The position numbers and the translations under genes were made by a program. From contig JAFVXN010000034.1 of the NCBI GenBank assembly GCA_017501125.1, positions 1 through 10,623 on the forward strand: DNA of 10,623 nucleotides, given 5' to 3'. Shown one piece after another: positions 5,730 through 10,623 of this stretch. The first letter of the stretch is position 1, and each line of letters opens with the position of its first letter. This DNA is from Clostridia bacterium (GTDB lineage: Bacteria; Bacillota; Clostridia; Christensenellales; Borkfalkiaceae). The notes below the pieces were generated by a model, which did no database searches, had not been told where the DNA came from, and worked only from the letters and a program-made list of their open reading frames with translations.

Positions 5730-6956
5730 TTACATAAGTTTTTCCAAGATTTTTTTCAAGGCAAACTTACAGTGTTCGTAAGTCAAGCCGCCCTGAAAAT
5801 ACGCTGTATACGGCTCTTTCACGGGGGCATCGGCGGACAATTCTATCGACGCGCCTTCCACGAAACACCCTGCCGCCATAATCACCTTGCTATCATACCC
5901 TGGCATATCCCAAGGCTCCAACGTGACGAAGGAATCGACAGGCGAGACCTCCTGCACCGATTGAATAAAATCACACAACTGCTTTGCGGTATCAAAACGT
6001 ATCGCACGCGTGATATCGGCGGGCGTCTTGTCAATCTTAGGGAAGTTCTCATAGCCGAGCGTTTCCATCGCTTTCCCGATTAAAAAGCCCCCTTTGACGG
6101 CTTGGTTGACAACGTGCGGTGCCAAGAACAACCCTTGATAGAATAATCTATACCCATACGCATACGATCCGACTTCGTTGCCGACCGAAGGCGCTACCAG
6201 ACGACCTGCAATCTTGTCAATATACGTTTGCTTGCCGACGATATACCCACCCGTAGGGGTAAGACCGCCACCAGGATTCTTGATAAGCGAGCCGACCGCT
6301 ACGTCCGCACCAACCTCACAGGGTTCCTTCTCTTCCACGAACTCCCCATAGCAATTATCGACGAAAATACAGCCCTCGAATCCTTCCGCGCGAACGAAGT
6401 CACAGATTTCTTTAATTTCTGCGACTGTAAACGCATCTCGCAACTCATACCCGCGAGAACGCTGCAAATATATCATTTTAAGATTATCTTTAAGTCTTGC
6501 CATTTCTTTGGCAATCGTCACCCTATCAAACTTACCGTTCTCGTCCAAAGGCACGCAATCAAAGGAAATGCCGTAATCTTTCAAGGAACCGTTCCCTTCA
6601 CCGAAAATTACCCCTCTAATGGTATCGTACGGCATACCCGAGACGGACAATACGGCGTCGCCCGTGCGGAGTACGCCGAAGAGTCCTACGGTGAGCGCGT
6701 GCGTACCGCTAAGCAACGCAGGCGAAACCAAACCCGCCTCCGCGCCGAACACCTCCGCATACACTTCGCCGAGTGTAAACCTGCCCTCGTCGCCATATCC
6801 GTAGCCCGTCGAGCCGTTAAAATGGCGTATGGCAATCCTCTTATTTTTAAAAGCGGTCAAGACCTTCTCTTGATTGAATTGGCTGATTTTGTCCGCCGTT
6901 TCAAACTGAGCCTTTAACCCCTCTTCACAATTTTTTATCAATACGTCAATCGTCAT
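5730..6956 (-). CDS. ynbB: Methionine gamma-lyase family PLP enzyme (YnbB / aluminium-resistance-protein type)
   Basis: A PLP-dependent fold type I enzyme of 408 aa, the normal length for the family that includes B. subtilis YnbB and proteins once called aluminium resistance protein. Characteristic segments: HFNGSTGYGYGDEGR (45-59), SGTHALTVGLFGVLRTGD (83-100), QRSRGY (165-170), IFVDNCYGEFVE (197-208) with Asp200 placed to contact the pyridine nitrogen, and GSLIKNPGGGLTPTGGYI (222-239) with Lys226 as the likely Schiff-base lysine. The C-terminal half, including EPYTAYFQGGLTYEH, matches the family. The reaction is unproven: carbon-sulfur lyase activity is inferred from homology only. The start ATG has AGGA (complement of 6963-6966) 6 nt upstream. 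It follows miaA by 40 bases, as in many Bacillota, and is the last gene of the operon. Confidence 0.9.
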   Translation of the reverse strand: MTIDVLIKNCEEGLKAQFETADKISQFNQEKVLTAFKNKRIAIRHFNGSTGYGYGDEGRFTLGEVYAEVFGAEAGLVSPALLSGTHALTVGLFGVLRTGDAVLSVSGMPYDTIRGVIFGEGNGSLKDYGISFDCVPLDENGKFDRVTIAKEMARLKDNLKMIYLQRSRGYELRDAFTVAEIKEICDFVRAEGFEGCIFVDNCYGEFVEEKEPCEVGADVAVGSLIKNPGGGLTPTGGYIVGKQTYIDKIAGRLVAPSVGNEVGSYAYGYRLFYQGLFLAPHVVNQAVKGGFLIGKAMETLGYENFPKIDKTPADITRAIRFDTAKQLCDFIQSVQEVSPVDSFVTLEPWDMPGYDSKVIMAAGCFVEGASIELSADAPVKEPYTAYFQGGLTYEHCKFALKKILEKLM

Positions 6957-6978
6957 AACTTATCCTTTTTTTAGAATG

Positions 6979-6995
6979 CAAGTACAACGTACTTG
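6979..6995 (-). other. Intercistronic RNA hairpin between miaA and the ynbB-like gene
   Basis: A 7-bp perfect stem, CAAGTAC (6979-6985) with GTACTTG (6989-6995) and a 3-nt loop, lies directly after the miaA stop codon and before the ribosome binding site of the next gene. It lacks a following T-run on the minus strand, so it does not look like an intrinsic terminator. It might protect the 3' end of the upstream message or set the expression ratio. Confidence 0.45.
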
Positions 6996-6996
6996 T

Positions 6997-7893
6997 TTAC
7001 AACTTCTCCAACACTTTTTCGACGTCAATCTCATCGGGCGACAATCTTAAATGATTCGGCATCCGTTTGAAAAAAGTCAACTGTCGCTTTGCATAATTTC
7101 GGGTATTTTTCTTGATGAGTTCCTTTATCTCTTCCAAGGAAAACCCTTGCTCTCGCCCTTCTAAAATTTCCTTATAGCCGATACCCTGCATACATTGACA
7201 ATCCTTCGTCACGCCGTTATCAAGCAAGGCGTCAATCTCTGCCTCCAACCCTTCCGCAAACATTTTATCAACGCGTAGATTTATCCTATCGTACAATCTC
7301 TCACGCGGATAATCAATCGATACACAGGTGAAATCGAATTTCGGCGCAAAGGTATCCCCTTGCTCCGATTTTTTTCTGCCCGTTAAATAAAAAATCTCCA
7401 AGGCTCGGATTACCCTTTTCGTATCGTTAGGATGCAAGATAGCCGCACTTTCAGCGTCCTTTTCCGCAAGCAAAGCGTGTAAGGCGTCTTTGCCATTTTC
7501 TGCAAGGTACCCCTCAAACTCCGCACGCAACTTTTCATCCGCCCCGACGTTGCCCATTTGGCTTTCGAAAAGCAAGGAATTGATATAAAATCCCGTGCCT
7601 CCGCATATAATCGGCGTCTTTTCCTTAGCAAGCAAGCCCTCGACGATAGGCAACGCTGCCTGTCGATAATCGCTAACCGAAAAACTTTCTTTCGGGGAGA
7701 CTACGTCAATCATATGGTGCTTGATCCCATCCATTTCCGCCACGGTCGGCTTTGCCGTCCCGATATCCAAGCCTTTATAGATAAGCATGGAATCCGCGGA
7801 AACGATCTCCGTATTCAATTGTTTTGCCAAGGCAATAGACAGCGCGGTTTTACCCGATGCCGTCGCCCCACAAACGACCAAAACCTTCGCCAT
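6997..7893 (-). CDS. miaA: tRNA dimethylallyltransferase
   Basis: Transfers a dimethylallyl group from dimethylallyl diphosphate to N6 of A37 in tRNAs reading codons that begin with U, the first step towards ms2i6A. The product is 298 aa. The P-loop GATASGKT (9-16) has alanine where the E. coli enzyme has proline. VSADSMLIYKGLDIGTAKP (31-49) carries the conserved catalytic Asp34. HHMIDVVSPKESFSV (59-73), ICGGTGFYINSL (96-107) with Thr100, and CMQGIGYKEI near the C-terminal third are all diagnostic. The ATG at 7891-7893 shares its A with the last base of the mutL stop (TGATG), which indicates coupling; AAGG lies 8 nt upstream. A GTG one codon earlier (7894-7896) is an alternative start. Conserved position between mutL and a YnbB-type gene. 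Confidence 0.96.
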   Translation of the reverse strand: MAKVLVVCGATASGKTALSIALAKQLNTEIVSADSMLIYKGLDIGTAKPTVAEMDGIKHHMIDVVSPKESFSVSDYRQAALPIVEGLLAKEKTPIICGGTGFYINSLLFESQMGNVGADEKLRAEFEGYLAENGKDALHALLAEKDAESAAILHPNDTKRVIRALEIFYLTGRKKSEQGDTFAPKFDFTCVSIDYPRERLYDRINLRVDKMFAEGLEAEIDALLDNGVTKDCQCMQGIGYKEILEGREQGFSLEEIKELIKKNTRNYAKRQLTFFKRMPNHLRLSPDEIDVEKVLEKL

Positions 7894-9965
7894 CACACCA
7901 ACCTTTTGAACATCTTCTCAATCTGCGTCTTAGAGAGTTTAGCGACGATTGGTCTCCCGTGAGGACACTTAAGCCCCATGTTGCCGTCCAACTTATCCCA
8001 AAGGGTATCCATCTCAGACATCGTCAATCGCTGTCCACCCTTAACCGCAGCCTTGCAGGCAGCAGCCGCTAATTTATCTCGGATTAAATCAGGCATACGG
8101 ATAGCGCGAATCCCGTTCACCTCACCAAGCAACGCGTGAAAAAAGCGACTCAAATCCAACTTCGGCAAATCGGTCGGCACGGCAGAGATCTTGAAAGAGG
8201 TATCGCCGAATTCTTCAATGTCAATCCCCATTTCTCTAATGTAAGAAAGGTGCTCTCTTATGAACTCCCCCTCAAAAGCGTTAAGTTCCAACATAAACGG
8301 TGCGATCATCGGTTGCTGAGAAACGCATCTTTTATTCATCCCTTTACGCAACTCATCGAACAATATCCTCTCGTGCGCCGCGTGCTGGTCGACGATATAC
8401 AAATCCTCGTCGTTCTCATAAAAAATATACGTGTTAAACGCCGTCCCCACGAACCGACAACGACTGATTTTTAATTTTTCTTGCTGCGCCTTGAAATCTA
8501 ATTCCTTTAAGAATTTTTTATTCTCAACGAAATAATCAGGACCGTCGTCTACGTAATGCTTGACGTTGCCGACCTGAAACATCGTTTCGCCATACCCAAT
8601 ATCTGGGAATTTTTTGCTCAACTTCTCAGGGTTCTTCCTCTCGCGCAACATTTGCTCGTATGCGTCGGGGATGATAGCGTCATGATACGGCGTTTCGCCC
8701 TTGCGAGGCAGCCCCCTGCCGTATATCGTATCTTCGATATTTACAAAGGGGCTTTTCTTCTTCTCTGGTTCTTCCTGCCCAAACTCGTCTTTTCCGACGG
8801 GCTTTTGCACCACGGGAGTCACCTTGTCCATCTCTTTTTTGGCGTCCTCGTAGGTAAACCCAAGCAAGTCTTCCATCTTAAAAGCAGTTGTAGCCGTTTT
8901 GTCCTCAACAGGCTCCGCCTTTTCTTCTTTCGCCGATTCTATCCCCAATAATTTGTCTTGAACCAAATATTCAAGAGCCTTAGAGTTGCCGTCCAAAACG
9001 GCGGAAATCACGCTATAAATACACCCGTAGACAATTTGATTGTCGGCAAACCTAACGTCCACTTTATTAGGATGAACGTTTACGTCGACGATCTCCGTAG
9101 GAATCTCTAAACTGAGTACGTAAAAAGGATATTGACGCTTCATCAAATAACTGCTATACGCGTTGGAGACAGCCGCGGACACCGTGGCGTTCGATACGTA
9201 CCTGCCGTTGATAAATACGCTTTGATAACTCTTGTTCGGCTTTGAAAAATTCTGGTTGCCGATATAGCCACGGATGCGCAAACCGTGTTTTTGCGCGTCA
9301 ATTTTATAGGTGTTTTCCAAGATGGAAGCACCGTATACGCTAACGAGCGCCTCTTCCGCCCCGCCACCGAAGGATTGCATCACCTTTTTATCGTTAACGT
9401 AATAGGTAAAAGAGACCTCGGGATGACTCAAAATAAATCGCGACACAAAGGTAGTGATATCCGCCTCTTCCGCTTTATCCGACTTTAAGAATCCAAGACG
9501 CACCGGTGTGTTAAAAAAGAGCATCTCCACCTTAACTTCCGTCCCGTCTTCGCCCGCCGCACGGGCAATCTCACCCAGCGTGCCGCCGTCACTCGTCAAG
9601 GAATAGCACTCCCCTTCTGCCGTCTTAGAAGTTATCGTCATCTTGGAAACCGCCGCAATCGAAGCAACCGCTTCGCCACGGAAACCAAGCGTCATAATTT
9701 TTTCAAGGTCGTCCGCCTTTGCAATTTTGCTCGTCGCGTGCGGAAGAAACGCCGCGTGCAAATCGTCGGCGGAAATACCACAACCGTTGTCAACGACACG
9801 GATTAATTGCTTACCGCCCTTCTCAACGTATACGTCAATTTGCGTAGCGCCTGCGTCCAACGAATTCTCGACCAACTCTTTCACAACGGAATACGGTCTA
9901 TCTACGACCTCCCCAGCCGCGATACGATTGTACACTTGTGCAGGCAAAATATTTATCTTCGACAT
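7893..9965 (-). CDS. mutL: DNA mismatch repair protein MutL (endonuclease type)
   Basis: Links MutS mismatch recognition to strand removal. The 690-aa product has a GHKL ATPase N-terminus: ENSLDAGA (33-40), DNGCGI (59-64), ATSK (77-80), GFRGEA (94-99), and NVHPNK (296-301) with the transducer domain. A charged linker at about 340-490 leads to the dimerisation/endonuclease domain. There DQHAAHERILFDE (526-538) matches DQHA(x)2E(x)4E except that Asp537 replaces the last glutamate. ACKAAV (636-641) and CPHGRP (667-672) complete the zinc site. QPMIAP (551-556) lies where B. subtilis MutL has its sliding-clamp motif. These mark a nicking MutL of the type found in bacteria without MutH. The ATG (9963-9965) has GAGAGG 7 nt upstream and starts 4 bases after the mutS stop; the last base of its own stop is the first base of the miaA ATG. 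Confidence 0.97.
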   Translation of the reverse strand: MSKINILPAQVYNRIAAGEVVDRPYSVVKELVENSLDAGATQIDVYVEKGGKQLIRVVDNGCGISADDLHAAFLPHATSKIAKADDLEKIMTLGFRGEAVASIAAVSKMTITSKTAEGECYSLTSDGGTLGEIARAAGEDGTEVKVEMLFFNTPVRLGFLKSDKAEEADITTFVSRFILSHPEVSFTYYVNDKKVMQSFGGGAEEALVSVYGASILENTYKIDAQKHGLRIRGYIGNQNFSKPNKSYQSVFINGRYVSNATVSAAVSNAYSSYLMKRQYPFYVLSLEIPTEIVDVNVHPNKVDVRFADNQIVYGCIYSVISAVLDGNSKALEYLVQDKLLGIESAKEEKAEPVEDKTATTAFKMEDLLGFTYEDAKKEMDKVTPVVQKPVGKDEFGQEEPEKKKSPFVNIEDTIYGRGLPRKGETPYHDAIIPDAYEQMLRERKNPEKLSKKFPDIGYGETMFQVGNVKHYVDDGPDYFVENKKFLKELDFKAQQEKLKISRCRFVGTAFNTYIFYENDEDLYIVDQHAAHERILFDELRKGMNKRCVSQQPMIAPFMLELNAFEGEFIREHLSYIREMGIDIEEFGDTSFKISAVPTDLPKLDLSRFFHALLGEVNGIRAIRMPDLIRDKLAAAACKAAVKGGQRLTMSEMDTLWDKLDGNMGLKCPHGRPIVAKLSKTQIEKMFKRLV

Positions 9966-9969
9966 CTAA

Positions 9970-10623
9970 TTACCTCTCGATTTTTTCCTTTAAGTCGGCT
10001 AACAACATCAACGCTTGCATCGGAGAAAGCGTATTGATATCCGTCTCTTCCAGCATACGTTTTATCTCCGAGGCACCGACGTCTACCACGTCTTCTTCCT
10101 CGTCCGTAAAAGAGCCTATCCTGCCGCCTTCTTGTTTTTCCAACACCTTCAAGATAGATTTCGCGCGCGCAGTCACGTCTTTCGGCACACCGGCAAGAGA
10201 GGCGACCTCGATACCGAAACTACGGCTCGCACCACCGCGCACGATCTTGCGAAGGAATACAATAGAGCCGTTCAATTCCCGAATCGTGATACGGTAATTT
10301 TTTACGCCTGCAAGCGTATTCTCAAGATCGGTCAATTCGTGATAATGGGTGGCAAATAGCGTTTTTGCGCCAATCTTTTTCGCGATATATTCTACGACGG
10401 ACCAAGCAATCGACAACCCGTCGTAGGTGGACGTGCCACGCCCTACTTCGTCAAGAATAAGCAAACTATCCTTCGTTGCGTGCAATAAGATAGACGCGAC
10501 CTCCGTCATCTCGACCATAAACGTACTTTGATCAAAAATCAAGTTGTCGCTAGCCCCTACACGCGTAAAAATACGGTCCGTGATAGGCACTTGCGCCGCT
10601 TTTGCAGGAACAAAACAGCCGAT
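9970..10623 (-). CDS. mutS: DNA mismatch repair protein MutS, C-terminal part (cut by window edge)
   Basis: Mismatch-recognition ATPase. The 217 visible residues are the second half of the ATPase domain and the C-terminal helices. They begin IGCFVPAKAAQVPITD, just after the Walker A motif, which lies outside the window. The ABC-type signature DQSTFMVEMTE, Walker B SLLILDEVGRGTSTYDG and the conserved histidine in FATHYHEL follow in the expected order. SFGIEVASLAGVP and RAKSILKVLE lead into the helix-turn-helix region, and the end SPMQALMLLADLKEKIER is the usual MutS terminus, so the 3' end is complete. An acidic linker (SFTDEEEDVVDV) precedes it. The reading frame is open to base 10623; no start is present here. 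It is co-transcribed with mutL, whose start is 4 bases downstream. Confidence 0.97.
   Translation of the reverse strand: MGCFVPAKAAQVPITDRIFTRVGASDNLIFDQSTFMVEMTEVASILLHATKDSLLILDEVGRGTSTYDGLSIAWSVVEYIAKKIGAKTLFATHYHELTDLENTLAGVKNYRITIRELNGSIVFLRKIVRGGASRSFGIEVASLAGVPKDVTARAKSILKVLEKQEGGRIGSFTDEEEDVVDVGASEIKRMLEETDINTLSPMQALMLLADLKEKIER

Noticed and set aside
6228..6917. 229-codon plus-strand open frame opposite the ynbB-like gene
   Set aside because: No recognisable motif or ribosome binding site; the minus-strand product has the PLP lysine and the whole family sequence.
6979..6995. Intrinsic terminator after miaA
   Set aside because: The stem is A/T-rich and short, and no T-run follows it on the coding strand.
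1..10623. tRNA or rRNA genes, CRISPR arrays, insertion sequences, prophage or defence genes
   Set aside because: Intergenic gaps are at most about 145 bases and are filled by promoters, leaders and terminators; no spaced direct repeats, transposase motifs or cloverleaf structures were seen by eye.

Overview
The window holds ordinary housekeeping and repair genes of a low-to-medium GC Gram-positive bacterium. The best guess is an uncultured member of the Clostridia (Bacillota). Support for this: the order mutS-mutL-miaA followed by a YnbB-type methionine gamma-lyase homologue is a Bacillota arrangement; MutL carries the endonuclease motif absent from E. coli; a YtrA-type GntR regulator sits with an ABC transporter; a C_GCAxxG_C_C protein is present; and strong AGGAG-type ribosome binding sites and A/T-rich sigma-A-like promoters occur throughout. 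The placement below class level is a guess.

Layout. 1-503 (minus) is the N-terminal part of arginyl-tRNA synthetase, divergent from ychF (637-1752, plus). ychF converges on a C_GCAxxG_C_C protein of unknown function (1795-2241, minus), and the two share a bidirectional terminator. A divergent promoter region (2242-2381) then starts a two-gene operon, MTA/SAH nucleosidase and uracil-DNA glycosylase (2382-3709, plus), which ends at a 12-bp stem terminator. On the minus strand, reading leftward from about 5660, comes a compact operon: a GntR/YtrA-type regulator broken by a one-base frameshift, an ABC ATPase and its membrane permease. The right half (5730-10623, minus) is the 3' part of a DNA repair and tRNA modification operon: mutS (C-terminal part only), mutL, miaA and the ynbB-like PLP enzyme, closed by a strong terminator at 5691-5723.

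How the genes relate. MutS and MutL act together in mismatch repair. MutL keeps its zinc/endonuclease motifs and a sliding-clamp-like motif. MiaA modifies A37 of tRNAs reading UNN codons. Ung removes uracil from DNA, and MtnN recycles SAH/MTA. The ATPase and permease should form one transporter, normally repressed by the GntR protein encoded just upstream.

I found no phage, transposon, CRISPR array, tRNA/rRNA or defence locus, and no intergenic stretch over 300 bases. Nothing here looks like a new multi-gene system. The most informative oddity is the frameshifted regulator at 5236-5591, followed by the uncharacterised C_GCAxxG_C_C protein and a set of five predicted promoters that all have 17-bp spacers.
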